This document shows positions 41,920 to 55,471 of a DNA stretch of 64,000 nucleotides, one piece after another. The first letter of the stretch is position 1, and every line of letters starts with the position of its first letter. Below the pieces are notes generated by a model that worked only from the letters and a program-made list of their open reading frames with translations, was not told the DNA's origin and did not search any database. The position numbers and the translations under genes were made by a program. Source of the stretch: Lathyrus oleraceus (taxonomy: Eukaryota > Streptophyta > Magnoliopsida > Fabales > Fabaceae); NCBI RefSeq assembly GCF_024323335.1, contig NC_066579.1, forward strand, positions 236,209,475 through 236,273,474. Reading direction: 5' to 3'.

Positions 41920-44419
41920 CGCAAGCAGAGATGTTGTTGAAGACTTCGTTTTCTTCTCCAGCAGTAGTCTCTCCCCAGTGCAGTCGCCAGCGGAGTTGTT
42001 GTTTCTCTCCTCAGCATGGTTGCCTTCCATTTTTTCCAGCTTATCTACAGAATGGTTGTTGTGGCAGTTTTTGCCTGTTGAAGACTCTCTCAATCCCCAG
42101 TAGGGTCGGTTGGTGGCTCTAGCATCCCAAGGTTGGAGTGGTTTCCTGATTTTCTTGTGATCCCAGTAGAGTGGCTTATTACAGATTCTATTTGTGCGAT
42201 CCGTCGGATGTATGTTCTCCCCAAGTAGAGTGGTGTGTTGCAGAATCTACTTGTGTGGTGCTTTCTCCTTCAGAGGTTTGTTCCCTAGAAGGATAGCTGA
42301 CAGCTTTCCCCAGTAGAGTTGCTTGTGCAGTTAGATTCTACTTGGATAATTCTCCTGCAGTGGGTTGTTCCCCGGAGTTGCTTGGAGTTGCTTTCGCGGC
42401 AGTTCTTGTTTGTGCCGTGGACTTTTGTTTCTCAGTTGATACTGGGATCCCTTGCAGAATCTCGAGATTCTCTCGTTCCCCTACATATTGGTCTTGGTGG
42501 CTGCTTGCCTGTTGTGACTTTCTGTACCCTGGTTGGATTGGTTATGGATCCATCACTCAGGGTTTCTGTGATATCTCTTGTTTTGCCTCCCGCAGATCTT
42601 TGTTTTTTTAGCATGTGGATCTCGGCAGATTGGCTTTCCAGTTGGCTTTTCCCCTGGAAGTATAGTACCGGGCGTGTGATTCCTGGTCCTGTTTGTGTTA
42701 GAATTGTCGATTTTGTCAGCATTCATCAAACATGAATTACGCATATTCATGCATATTCATAAAACATTCAGATATTCATGTTGCATTTTTGCCATATATC
42801 TCTTGATTGTTGTTCTCCTGTTATGGGTGATATAGATCTCTTTATAGATCTCCTTAAGCAGATGTCGGGTGTTTAATCTCTCCATATAGAGTCAGCCCCA
42901 TAAGCAGAAAGTGTCTGTATTTTCCTTCTGCAGTTCCCTACCGAGAATATCCTCGTGGTTGATGGTTTCTTCCGTTTCCTCCCAACACATATATTGGGAT
43001 GGAGGTTCCTATTGAGTTATATCCTAATAGGACGAGTTTTGATTCAGTCTGTCCTTTCGAATTAATCCAGAATTGGCGATTTGTCAACTGTTCTTGTACT
43101 TCCCTGTGGAATAAATGAATGAACTGCCCAGTAACCGGCATTAATTCTTTTATCCCCAGCGGAGTTTTTTGGGCCTCTACCCAGTAACCGGTACTTGTAA
43201 GTCCTATGTTCCTCCTTCTTGATGGAATTTGTGGTTATATACCTTTTATTCCTCGGCAAGAGTGTTGGTTTTCTACCCAGTAGTCGGTAGTTGTAAATCT
43301 TGTTTGCCTGCTCTCTAGGAGTTTTGTGGTTTGTTATAAACCCTATTTTTGTTTCCCGTGCGGATTTGTGATTTTTCCCATCCCCACGCGGAGTTGTTGG
43401 TTTTCTACCCAGTATTCGGTAGATGTAAACCCTAATTCGTGTGTAACCCTACCAGAGTATGGCTACTACCCCGTATTCGGTAGTTGTAAGTCCTATCTCC
43501 TTTCCCCTAGCAGAGGTAACCTTTGTGGTTCGTTCTGGTTGATGGTGGATTTTGTGCTGTTGTGGCTTTATCCCCAACAATGTTTGTGTTTCCCTGTGGA
43601 AAAGTTGAATAAGTGCTCAGTATTTGGCCTTCATTCACCTTGTCCCAGTGGGGTCTGTGGTCTTCTACCCCGTATTCGGTAGTTGTAAATCCCATGTTTT
43701 GGTTTTTCTCCCCCAGCGGAGTTTGTGCCTCATGGTACAGTTGGATAATTGTCGGATGCTTGCAATTTTATCCCAGCTGAGTCTTTGGTTGTCTACCCAG
43801 TAGTCGGTAGTGGTAAACCTCTTGTTTCCTCAGCCAGATTTTTGGTATTCTACCCCGTATTCGGTAGTTGTAAGCCCTAATTTCTCTCCTTTGCAGAGTT
43901 AACCTTGTTGTTCATCCTAACCGATGACGGTTACTCTTTGTGGTTATCTTTATTCAATATTTGATGTTGATATTCCTCTCTTTTGCTTGTGGATAATTGC
44001 CGGTTGCTAGCAATTGTATCCCCAGCAAGTTGTCTTCTGGATAATTGTCGTATGCTCGCAATTTTATCCTTTGAAGTCGCCAGTGGGTCCTTTCACCGTT
44101 TGCTAGTGATTTGTTCCCCGGATTATTGATTGATTCTCGATATATCCCCAGCTAGTTTTTGTGGATAATTGCTGTTTATGCAATTCATCCTCAGCAGATC
44201 GCCTTTCATTTACCCGTTTTATTGGTAATGATTGTTGCTCCCTTTTGATTGGTCATCATTATATACCTAGTTTTGGTATCCCGATGCCTTTCTTTTCGGT
44301 CGATTTATCCTTTGTTAACCCAGTAACCGGTTGTGGATAATCTTCCATGCGAGTATGTTATCCACGTTCTGATGGTAATGGATAATATATCTCATGCACT
44401 CTTCAGTCGAAGCCTTTCG

Positions 44420-45060
44420 TGTTTCCCTAGTCGAGTAAGATTCGTTATTTCCCTTTTGCGGAGTCGAATGTTTGTTGTTTCGGATAATTGCCGGATGCTT
44501 GCAATTTATCCTTTGAGTTGTCTTTCGTTTACCCGGATGCTTGGTATCGATTGTCTCTCTTTTTGGTTAGTCACCTATTATAAACTTCGGTATCTCTGGT
44601 GTCTTTTCCTTTCGAGTATATTATTCACGGTCTGCCGGTAATGAATAATATGTCTCTTGCGCTCTTTGGTTGAAATCCTTTGTTGATCTTCCCCAGTAGA
44701 GTAAGATTCGTATTCTTTGTAGAATCGAATATCCATCCTTTAACCAGTTTGTGTTTCGGATGATGAGTGTTTTGGCATATATACCAATCCACGTTTTCGG
44801 TAGATCACCTATTATATACCCAGTAACCGGTATCCTTGGTGTTTCTTACCATACGACTATTCTATCCATGTTCTGACGGTAATGGATATTATATCTCATG
44901 CACTCTTTGGGTTTGTGTCCCCAGTTGAGTAAGATTCGTCTTCCCTTCGTGGATTCGAATGTCCATCCTGTAAGTCGATTTGCTTTTTCAAGCCCTCCTT
45001 TCGGATGATGAGTGTTTTGGCATATATACCAATTCACGTTTCGGTCGGTCACCTATTATA
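44420..45060 (+). repeat. ~230-275-bp tandem monomers in B 3' UTR
   Basis: GAGTAAGATTCG recurs at about 44426, 44700 and 44926, with the same internal landmarks as element A's array (GGCATATATACCAAT, ACCTATTATATACC). B has about three units against five in A. Confidence 0.82.
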
Positions 45061-45789
45061 TACCTCGGTATCCCTGGTGTTCCTTCCTTTCTGCTCCCTA
45101 TTATGACCTTGGTCCCCTGTGGAGTCAGAAGTTCCTGAGTTGATGTACCTTTTTCAGGTCTTTCTCAGATGTTTGATTGATTGATATCTCTCACCCTTAT
45201 ACCGGTCTTAGATATTCATTTTCCCCGTGAGAGTCTCTTCGTTAGACACTTCTCCAGTGGAGTATCCTGTTGTGTTTTTTTCCCTTTGTTGTATTGGCGT
45301 TTTCCCCAATATATGCAATTTTCCCCGGCGGGGAGTTTTCTTTGTGAATCCGTTCCTGGTTCGAGTCCGGATTTTTATCCGAAGTATCCTTCGTGGATAG
45401 TTTGAGTCAGCTTGTGTCTTTCCAACGGATGTGTTTCCTTTGGAATTCGTCTGATCCCCTAGTGTGAGTCCTTTACATCCCTAGTAAAGCCTCCAGTCTG
45501 TTTTCGGTTTCCCCAAATCAGAGTCGTGTCCTGCTCACGCATTTATTCATTTTTATCCCCAATAAGAGTCCTGTTAGAGTCTCTGTTCCTGGTGAGTGAA
45601 TTACTCCGATGGATCGTCTTTTCTTCGGTGTGAATTATATCCCCACAGAGTTTGTGTCTTTTGCATGCATACATCTGCATCATGAGGTCTCTTAGGGACC
45701 AAAATTTGTCTCATTACTGTTATTTAAGCCTATTCTACCGCGTCGAGATGAATATTTCTAAACTTCACTTCTTCGGCTAGAACGACCTT

Positions 45790-45800
45790 AAATAGGGGCA
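45790..45800 (+). promoter_or_regulatory. Element B polypurine tract
   Basis: AAATAGGGGCA sits two bases before the TGTAAGACCC LTR start and is identical to A's tract at 6166-6176. Confidence 0.75.
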
Positions 45801-45802
45801 TC

Positions 45803-48800
45803 TGTAAGACCCCAATTTTGTCCCTAAGATCCCTCATGGCATCATATCATATCATATCATTGCCTCAAGGATCATTGTGCACCTTTGCCTCCTTCCCAGT
45901 GGGTGGGCTATCTTGTGAGTGTGATTCTTGATCACCAAGCATGTATAGCATATGTATATCATTGCTTTTCATTTGTTTACTAACCAAAAGTACAAAAATA
46001 TTGTCATCTAACATTGTTACTTGCAGATGAAGCAATTAGGTCAAATCAGTCAAAATCAGCCATTGAGCCATAAATGGTGGCCATTCTGAAGAATTTGGGC
46101 ACCATGATCATTCATCAAGAGTTCATATGAACCATGATATCATTTTGAATCAAGATCTCAAGTGGTAGAGGCTTGAAATTAATCAAAGCATGGCTCAGTC
46201 AACCAAAGCCCTAGCAAAGTCAAATGTGGTCAACTGTGCATTTAATCAGGGATTTGATGGTAGGAAATGGTTTGAGAGGTCTCATTCATGTCCATACAAA
46301 CCTCATATAACATGTCAAACATCAACATTGAGGAATTGGAGGTCAGACAAAAAGTTTCCAAAAATAGCAAGTGACCTGTAATTTCAAACTGCCAAAAATG
46401 GAAAGGTCTTCTCCTCAACTTAACATCATCAAGCAAGCTTCAAATCAATTTTTGCCCAACATGAAAGTTGAAGATCTTGCTCTTGCCTTTCCAAAAAGTC
46501 CAAGAACATCCATTTCTCATGTGTAGTTGGCAAGTTATGATCAAATCATTGGCAATAAATTTTGAACTTCAACAAGGCATAACTTTTGCATCAAATGGCC
46601 AATTCATGTGATTCTTTTTTGAGCAAACTCCATTTGACATGCTTTATCATAATCCATCATCACATTTCATCAAAAATCATCACATAAAAAGTCCATTTTT
46701 CAAGTGATTCATTTTGAATTTTGGTGGGAAAAAAGGTGAATTTGAAAAGTATGCACAATTTTCATGCCAAACCAATTACAATGGCCTTAAAATAGAAATT
46801 TGGATTTGCTACAAGTGAAAAATTACTGTTCCATTGGTTGCATTTGAAAAAGGGCATTTTTGCCAAATTGCATAACAAGCTTCATTTCACTAATCCATTT
46901 TCATTTGGCTTAATCATGTTTAGCAAGTGGATTAACAGGTACTATAAGACCTTAATCATAACAGAAAATCGAAATCAACAATCACAATCTCAGATCCAAA
47001 ACCAAAAATCTCCAAAATTCTCTCAAATTCTCTCAAACTTTTTTTTCACTTTTCCATCGAAATTCTTGATTCTTTCTGCTAGTGCTTGTGTTGATCATCA
47101 TTCACAGGTATTATTGAAGATCTGTTTGAAGCAAAAGCGTGGAAATCCTTGAAGATTGCAATTGTTGAACATTGATGCATTCACATGGCAGTTGGAAAAT
47201 TCTGCGCATTCAAGCTGTGTTGAGCTAAAGTTTTACTCCCATTCATCTTCCTCACCATCATTGAAGATCTGTTTTCATCATCCAGGCCTTGAGGAGCTCG
47301 AATCCAGTTGCTGCATCTTCATAAGGTGAGAATTCGATCATGCCAATTCTTTAAATCTTCATGTGGCTTTGGTAGATCTTAGTACATTGATCGTACTGCA
47401 AGTTGAATCGTGCATTTCCATTAAGATTTGAGCAAGTTACATGGATTTGAATGTTTGATGCTAAAACTTGTTTTGCTCGATCCTTTTGCTATGAGTGAAA
47501 TTAATTGAAATCAATGGTAGATTAGTGATCTAGGTTGAATGCTGGTTCGATTAGTATATTGCTTGATGATTTCTGTGATGAAAAGTTCATGTGGATGATG
47601 AACAGCAAGAACACGATGAAGATGCTTCAATTTCGTGTCCAGAACGCGTTTAGATCTTACCTTGCCTCGGTTTTGCATGGATTTTGTGTTTTAGCGCCAT
47701 GATCCAATCAGAACGCGCCACACCTTTTAATGAAACAGAGCGTTTCATCAAAAGGGCACTTCATTTGAATTGTGCAGGGGTTCGATTCCCCGTTCCATCA
47801 TTTTCCAATGGCCTTGTGTTATTTTCTTTCATTTTGCTTATCATGTGTACATGCTTGCCTTTCACACTTTTTTTTTATTTTTCTTCCACAATCAAAAAAT
47901 CATAACTCATTCATTAATAATCCATTTCACTTGATATATTTTCCACCATGTTCCTCATCATGTCCTTTATTTTTTGATGATTTTTAATAAATTTGTGCAC
48001 GTGTAGAAAAAATAAATGCCTAGGGTTTGTCTTCACATGTCATTCCTTACACCATGCTTGCTATTTCTTTCATGAAATCTTGATGATTAATTGGAAATTC
48101 TTGAAATTTTACATGTGTGTTCTAGACTCATTCCTGGTCATTTTGGTATATGGTTTGATATTTTTGAGTTCCTGGATTGTTAGATATGATGTGATCTTTG
48201 GAGGTGTGACAATGTGTGTCACACCATTTCTTGTCCATATTCTTGATTTTATTTCCCATGCTTATGCTATTCCAATTGTTCTGGATTTTTGCATGTTGAT
48301 ACTTATGGATGTTAAGCTTGCTTTTGATTTTTCCTGGAATGTTTGAATGCATTTTCTATTTGTTTGAGAATTTCTCTTCTTCTTGACCAATTGTGAACAT
48401 TTTGTGAATCATGATCTTATATGTTTTGTGAAATTCTTGTGGATTATTGGATGGACTTGAAATTTGGCATGTGTATTATAGACATCTTGAAGTTTGCCAT
48501 GGATTTGGTCTCATTCATTTATCTTATGTCATTTCTGTTTTATGCTTGCATGAACTTGATGTATGATTTAGTGCCTTGTATGAGCTTGCTTGAATATGCT
48601 TTGACTTGTTGATTTTAATTGACTTGCTTCCCTTTATCCAATTGCAATGAATTTTGGTGTGTTGCTCATTAAATGTGTTCTGTTTAGGCAGGATTTTTCT
48701 TGAAATTTATTGAGCCATGTTTGATTTGATTTGCTTGTGTTCATTCTGTTTACATCATTGAGTTCTCAACTTGTCTAGTTTGACATGATTTGCTTATGAA

Positions 48801-51427
48801 ATGGAATTGGTGCATAGTTTTGACATAAGACCAATTGGACTTTGTTCTTATTTGATTAATCTTGATTTTGATCAATTTTCATATTCTGTTTTGGTCTATT
48901 TCTCCTCCTTTGACCCTAGGCTTTGGCCTAAGGGTTTACTTCTCACATTTGAGTTTGATTTTCAGGTTGAAGAAGCAATTGCTTTAAGGAGTTTAATTCA
49001 AGTTGATTGAGTTTGATTTATTTGATTGTTATGGACTAACTTGATTTGTTTTGTAGGATGCCTAGCTCATTTCATTTGAGTGTGTGCTTTGCACATGTGA
49101 TTGATTGTGTTGACTGTTGGTTCTTATCTTGTCTGTTTTGACTTTGTGATTGGTATACTGATTATATTTGATTGATTTCAGGTACACTTAGTTGCTATAG
49201 TTCCATTGTGAACTTGCTATTGCTTTGCTTGATAGAATTAGCATTAAGGTAGACTCTCTTGTCTCCATGTAGTCTGGAAGACCTGGCCTGTTACTTGGCC
49301 AGGCACCTGTCTGAAGTCCTCCTTAAGAGGCAATGTTTGTGATTGTTTACTTTTGTCCTTAGGCAGGAAAAGACCTCATATGAGGCAATTGGTAGATAGA
49401 AGAGATATGTAGCCTATCTCCTACTATTCTGTGTGTCACTCATCTTGCTCACACCACATGTGTTGATGCATAGTGAGTAAAAACCCAAGATCTATCGAGT
49501 CATTAACTTGTGGAGAAAGTTCCAACTTTCTGAACTCCCACACCTTCTGATATTCAATGCTCTCTCTGACCAGAGATAAGAGCAATGAGGCACACCCCTC
49601 ATATCCTTTCATCTTGCTTCACCTTGGCTCTCAATGTCAAGGTTAAGAGCACCACTTACCCCATTCCAGTTGACTTTAAAGTCTAACCCCTGCTTGAGCC
49701 TAATTGTTTGGTTATAGTGTGTGCTAGATGACTTTGTTTGATTGATTGTTTGTTGCATTTGTACATGTTTGCTTGTTTGCCTTTGTGCATTTATCATCAT
49801 TGATTGTTCATTATTGCATGATCATCATTTCATATCTTTGTGATCCATGTTTGAGTTTGCCCATTGAGGACAACAGTAAGTCCATTAATTGGCCATTGTT
49901 CCTATGATTTGGAAGGGATAGAGTGTAAGACCATTTCATGTGGCCACTTATATCCATTGCTTAATGCTTGTTTGTTTGTTGTATGTGAGGATGGAATTAT
50001 AAGTCCATGTTGTTGGCATTTGCTTTCCCATGATCATCTGTTGGAGATTAGAGTAAGCCCAGATAGATTGGCATCTGACATCCACTTTCTTGTTTGTGAT
50101 TGCTTTGTGAGGATGCAATTGTAAGACCATGTTGTTGGCATTTGCACTCCTATGATCATCCTTTGGAGGTTGGTATAAGCCCAGATAGATTGGCATCTGA
50201 CATCCATGTTTTGTTTTACATTAGGAGATTGGAATAAGTCCATTTATTGGCATCTGATATCCGCTTTTGTTTGTGAGATTGGTATAAGCCCATTTATTGG
50301 CTTCCGGTATCATTGTTTTGTTTTAGGAGATTGGTGTAAACCCATTTATTGGTATCCGGTATCCGCTTTTGGTTGTGAGATTGGTATAAGTCCATTGATG
50401 GCATCCGGTATCACCTTGCTTTTATTTTGCTTACTTGCTTTGTTGCCTTATTCCTAAGGACACACTTGAATCATCTTCTATATGATTTCAAGAGGTGAAC
50501 TTCTAGGAAGTTTTACACTCCTTCATCCACATCCTTTTTGTTTCAAAAATCCCTTTTCACTTGTTGACTTTTAAAACTTGTAAATACTTGTTGTGCAAAC
50601 ATCTTCATGTCTTTTCAAATTAGAAACCTGGACCCTAAGTCCTTGACTTTTCAAACTCCATTTCGTAACACTTCTTTGAATCAATCTTAATCATATCTTG
50701 ACCATATTTTATGAATACTCATAATCAATTAACTTCACCCATTCAATTGTTTTGTGGCTTTGTCCATTGTTAATATGTTTTCATACCTTAGCCATAGGTT
50801 TCAATTACCATAGTGGTTGATGTAAATCTTACCTTATCCTTAGTGAGTTGATTGTAAGCCTTCCATACTTATTATAGGGTTAACCCCTCACTAGTATGTT
50901 GAAGTCGTCCTCGCATGGTGGATTGTTGACTCAGGTTGAGTTTTCTCCCATTGATAATGAAAAGCCTTAATGCTTGTGTTTTAAAATGAACTCACTAATT
51001 TTTGGAAATCTTTTAGCCGAACTACGGCGTTTTGATCCTTACCTTTGATGGAAGGTACGTAGGCAACGGGTTCATCCGTTCAAACACAAAAACAATAAAA
51101 AATGTACATTCTTTTCTCATCATCCCATTCATGTTTGCACAATATGTCATAAAAAATAAACATTTTCTTATACAACAAGTGTGAAAAGGCCTCCCTAGGA
51201 GTACCTAGGACGTGATGGGTGCCTAACACCTTCCCATTGCGTAATTTACCCCTTACCCAGATTCTCTGATCTTTTTATTAGTTTTCTATGTGTAAAACTT
51301 CTTAGGTTTTTGTTCGCTTTTTAACCAGTCCTTAGGATAAATAAAAGTGCGGTGGCGACTCGATTTCTTTGTATGCTTTGCTTATGGTTTAATCAATAAA
51401 TCATATAGCGACGAATACACCGCTACA
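45803..51427 (+). repeat. Element B 3' LTR (complete)
   Basis: 5,625 bp with the same termini as the other Ogre LTRs. Near the start it has a short ATCAT tandem run. It retains the ~926-bp block lost from the 5' LTR, with the TATA-like ACTATAAGACC. It contains the T-arm-like GGGGTTCGATTCCCC (47777-47791), the hairpin near 47730 and the 51-bp repeats near 50224-50420. The short ORFs inside (for example 47993-48346) occur in both LTRs only because they are copies. Confidence 0.93.
46941..46951 (+). promoter_or_regulatory. TATA-like element in B 3' LTR
   Basis: ACTATAAGACC lies about 1.14 kb into the LTR, upstream of an A/C-rich stretch resembling a 5' UTR (AACCAAAAATCTCC). It is in the block deleted from the 5' LTR. 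Inferred from sequence alone. Confidence 0.4.
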
Positions 51428-51756
51428 CGAGGGATATGATGAAACTCAACCTTTGTAAAGAAAGTTGAAATCCTCCTCGCATAATATCTATATGGTATCA
51501 AACCGGGTTGATTCGTATCCCATTCACCTTTGATCTGATTCACAACCAAAGTTGAATCTCCATAAACGTCTAAATACTTGATTCTGAGATTGATGGCCTC
51601 TTCAAGCCCCATAATGCAAGATTCATACTCAGCCATGTCGTTTGTACACTTGAAAGTCAATCTAGCTGTAAATGGAAAATGAGTGCCTTGAGGAGTAATA
51701 ATCACTGCCGCAATGTCATTACCATATTGATTAACAACTCCATCAAATACCATGCC
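51428..51756 (-). pseudogene. Element C archaeal-type RNase H (broken by A and B)
   Basis: Minus-strand frame encoding MVFDGVVNQYGNDIAAVI, DMAEYESCIMGL, DVYGDSTLVVNQI and FHHIPR, homologous to B 39430-39760. It stops where B was inserted, and the next codons are at 19081 downward. Frame open over this stretch. The first five plus-strand bases (CGAGG) are B's right target copy. Confidence 0.9.
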
Positions 51757-53495
51757 CTAACGGGAACCAGGTTCTGACCCTTCTCCAAGCAATGGTTCAT
51801 CGCAATCTTTCATTTTCAAGTACAAGATCTCTTCATCAGGAAAATCATACTGCATTGACTGATAATCTTCAATCGGTTGGTGAGCCAAATGGTCAGCCAA
51901 GACACTATCTTTAATTGCTTTTTGAGATCGATATTCAATATCATACTCTGATAACAACATCTGCCAGCAGGCAATCCTCCCAGTTAAAGCATTCTTCTCA
52001 AAAATATACTTGATTGGATCCATTTTGGATATCAACCAAGTAGTATGATTCAACATATACGGACGCGGACGCTTAGCAACCCAAGCTAATGCACAACAAG
52101 TCTTTTCCAGCATAGAATACCGAGTCTCACAATCGGTGAATTTCTTACTGAGGTAGTAAATAACATATTCTTTCTTTCTAGTTTCATCTTGCTGACCAAG
52201 AACACAATCCATACTTTCATCAAGCACAGTCGAATACATGACCAACGGTCTTTCTTCAACAGGCGGAGACAAGATCAGAGGCGTAAGCAGATACTCTTTT
52301 ATATTGTCAAAAGCTTTATGAAAATCCTCGGTCCAATCATAAAACTGATCTTTCCGAAGAAGCTTGAATATAGGTGCACACATGGCAGTCATGTGCGAAA
52401 TAAATCTTGAGATATAATTCAAGCGACTGAGAAAACCTCTGACTTGATTCTCAGTTTTTGGTGCATGCATCTCTTGTATTTCTTTGACCTTGGCAGGATC
52501 AACTTCAATAACCTTCTCGCTGACAATAAAGCCCAACAACTTACTAGAACGAACACCAAATGTACATTTATTGGGATTCAAGCGGAGTTTATACTTTCTC
52601 AAACACTGGAATAGTTTGAACAAATGCTCAACATGCTCCTATTCATCACTGGATTTAGCAATCATATCATCAATATAAACTTCAATCTCTTTGTGCATCA
52701 TATCATGAAAAAGAGTGGTCATTACACTCTGGTAGGTTGCATCAGCATTCTTTAAAACGAAAAAGGCATCACTCTATAACAGAATGTTCCCCAGGGTGTA
52801 ATGGATGTGGTCTTCTCCATATCTTCCGGTGCCATTTTAATCTGATTATAACCGGAAAATCCATCCATAAATTAAAAGACTTTGAACTGAGTTGTATTGT
52901 TTACCAACATATCAATGTGTGGCAGAGGGAAATCATCTTTCAGACTAGCTTTTTTCAAATCTCTATAATCAACACACATACAGAATTTTCCATCTTTCTT
53001 AGGAACGGGCACAATATTGGCCACCCACTGCGGATATTCAACAGTAACAAGGAAACCGGTGTCAATCTGCTTCTACACTTCTTCTTTGATCTTCACTGCC
53101 ATATCAGGATGAGTCCTCCTCAACTTCTACTTGAGTGGCGGGCATTCTTGCTTCAACGGAAGTCTATGCTCCACAATCCCAGAATCTAAACCAGGCATGT
53201 CTTGATAGGACCAAGAAAACACATCAGAATACTCTCGGAGAAGATCAACCAACCCCTTCTTAACCTCTGGACACAGTCGAGACCCAATCTTGACTTCCTT
53301 CACATCATTTTCGGAACCCAAGTTGACTAGCTCAATCTGCTCTTCGAATGGCTGAATGGCATTTTCCTCGTGCTCAAGTAGACAAGATAATTCATCAGAC
53401 ACTTCTTCATCACCTTCTCCCTCAACCTTAAACACATGGAATTCAAAGTTTGGAGAAGGAGTAGGATCGTTGTATTCAATGAGTTTAGAAACCAA
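51757..53495 (-). pseudogene. Element C reverse transcriptase and first RNase H
   Basis: From the splice acceptor it encodes the linker (MPGLDSGIVEHRLPLKQ) and RT. RT blocks are recognisable but stop-ridden: TGFLVTVEYPQWVANIVPVPK-like, the DYRDLKK box and YIDDMIAKS (about 52672), followed by a TAG. A clean frame of 288 codons (52623-51757) then covers the thumb (LRLNPNKCTFGVRSSKLLGFIVSE), connection and RNase H (CETRYSMLEKTCCALAW). Several stops lie between 53127 and 52623. An old, dead copy. Confidence 0.88.
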
Positions 53496-53750
53496 CTTGC
53501 ATAATGATTTGATATTTTGATTTAAGAGAAGTGAATTATGACCAAATATTATGCAGATGGAAAATTATTATTTATTTATGGTTTTTTGTGATTACCATTT
53601 TCAGAAAAGCAAAAAAGTAAAAATAAAACATCATAGATGTGGATGAATAGAACTGCATTTTATTGATGATTAATTTGAAATATGCCCAACAATGTTCGCT
53701 TCTCCCTTAGGCATAGAAGAGGGATTTTAAAAAATAATAAAAACAATTAC
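53496..53750 (-). other. Element C pro/RT intron (altered acceptor)
   Basis: 255 bp on the minus strand, from GTAATT to GCAAG. The donor matches B's. At the acceptor B has TATGCAG followed by G, whereas C has TATGCAAGT: the expected G is A, and the first AG lies one base later, which would shift the reading frame if used. Consistent with decay after loss of function. Confidence 0.7.
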
Positions 53751-55471
53751 TTAGAGCGATGAACAATAACAGGAACATCGACAACAATCTAATTGTTGCA
53801 AGATTTTCCATACGTCACAAAATTGGCTCAGTCTTCATCTTCGTCACCCTCGATCACTGCAGCTGAGTGTTGTTCATTACCATGAATGAACCTTCCTCTA
53901 TGGAAACTAGGTTGCACATCTTCCTCCTTAACAACAGACATCCCTTGCTGGAAACCCAAACCGGTTCGATTCTTGTTCTCTGCGACCTCTACCTTCCGGA
54001 CCCACTGATCAGAACTGCCATCTTCAACAATCTTCTGAGTGTCTTTAAAAGAGGACATATGTGCCCCAACTTTCTTCTCTTCAGCAATAAATAGAGCTTG
54101 GAACGGGGTTCCAATCTCATCCTCAACTTCTACGTACGAGAAAGACGACAGGTGACTTACCAGCAGTGCTTTCTCTCCACCCACAATGACGAGCTTGCCA
54201 TTCTTCACGAATTTCAACTTCTGATGCAGAGTGGATGTTACAGCCCTAACTTCGTGTATCCACGGCCTTCCTAAGAAGCAGCTATAGGCCGGGTGGATGT
54301 CCATTACTTGAAAAGTAATTTTGAAATCACTCAGACCTATCTTCACTAGAAGGTCCACCTCACAAATAACAGTCTTGCGAGAACCATCAAAAGCTTTGAC
54401 GGTCACGCCACTGTATCTCATAGGAGCGTCTTGATACGATAATTTGGACAAAGTTCATTTGGGGAGCATATTCAACAAAGAACCGATATCAACCAACACA
54501 TTTGACAATGCATATTCCTTACAATTCATCGATATATGTAGTGCTAGGTTGTGATTTCTACCTTCCTCGGGAAGTTCTTCATCACAAAAGCTCAAGTTGT
54601 TGCAGGAAGTGATGTTAGCCATAATGTGGTCAAACTAATCCACTATTACATCATGTTCAACATAAGCTTTCTCCAATACTTTTTGCAATGCTTCTCTGTG
54701 CGCTTCAGAATTCATAAGCAGAGATAACACTGGAATTTTGGAAGGGGTTTAGAGCAGCTTCTCCACCACATTGAATTCACTCTTCTTTATCAATCTTAGT
54801 ACCTCATCATCATCACTAAGCTTCAAATTGCTGGATTCACCATACTAACAGATCGGAGCACTAACTGGATTTGCTACAGGTACCTCAACCTTCTTACTAA
54901 CATCTTCTACATCTTTTGGGAAAACGGGACCAAAAACTTGACCACTACGGGTCACCTTTTCTATATCGGCAATGTTCACAACATAATTGGTCGTAGGCAA
55001 TGGAACCTCTTGACCATTCTCCACCATGGTAGCATTATACTGATACGGAACAACTCTATTAGATGCATATCGGACTGGGCCTGCTAACCGTATTACCAAC
55101 AGCGATACCGATATATTGATGTTGTTGTTGCTGCTACTATCAAATTGAATCACTACCCACTCAGGGGTCCTAAACACTAGTACTATCCCATTGACATCAT
55201 CTATATCCCTCGACTGTTGAATATGGATTACATTCTCATCCATCAACTTCTGGATATCTCTCTTAACAATTGAACACCCACGGGGGTTTACACTGCAAAT
55301 TGCACAATCGTCATGGTTGTGCTCACAATCACTGATGGTACACAAAGTCTTATGCATCTCGAACAAATACCTACGGATACGTCGCACATCAAACACTCGG
55401 AAACTTCCTGGACAACCATCTACCATGTTAACAGAGGAATTACCATGAGAAGATAATGGGTTTACTTTCAC
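53751..55471 (-). pseudogene. Element C protease region
   Basis: Homologous to B 28100-29841. Two long frames survive (55471-54845 and 54451-53828) with stops between. The active-site segment reads SNVLVDIGSLLNM (about 54515-54475), so DTG is DIG and the catalytic motif is lost. Flap and core regions (VTVKAFDGSRKTVICEVDLL, CFLGRPWIH) are well preserved. The stretch at the position of B's TAG is open here (SRDIDDVNGIVLVF). Confidence 0.88.

Larger units (their letters stand above)
41152..45802 (+). other. Element B 3' untranslated region, repeat-rich
   Basis: 4.65 kb between integrase and the 3' LTR. It opens with the conserved block GCTCGCTAAGTTGAAAACCCGAAAGG and GGCAAAAATGAGCGTCTCGG, shared with A. 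It then becomes a field of diverged CCCCAGCAGAGT, CCCAGTAACCGGT and CCCGTATTCGGTAGTTGTAA motifs, with local tandem arrays at 41830 and 44.4-45.1 kb. The polypurine tract AAATAGGGGCA closes it at 45790-45800. No coding region is supported. Confidence 0.85.
19082..51427 (+). mobile_element. Element B: full-length Ogre retrotransposon carrying nested element D
   Basis: 32,346 bp from TGTAAGACCC to ACCGCTACA; without D and its duplicated target it is about 24.8 kb, typical of Ogre. Order: 5' LTR, PBS, leader, ORF1, gag-pro, intron, RT, RNase H, archaeal-type RNase H, integrase, repeat-rich 3' UTR, polypurine tract, 3' LTR. It is flanked by a 5-bp duplication with one mismatch, in element C. Lesions: a 926-bp deletion in the 5' LTR, TAG in gag-pro, two TGA codons in the last exon, and D inside RT. 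LTR divergence is visibly greater than for D or E, as the nesting order requires. Confidence 0.95.
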
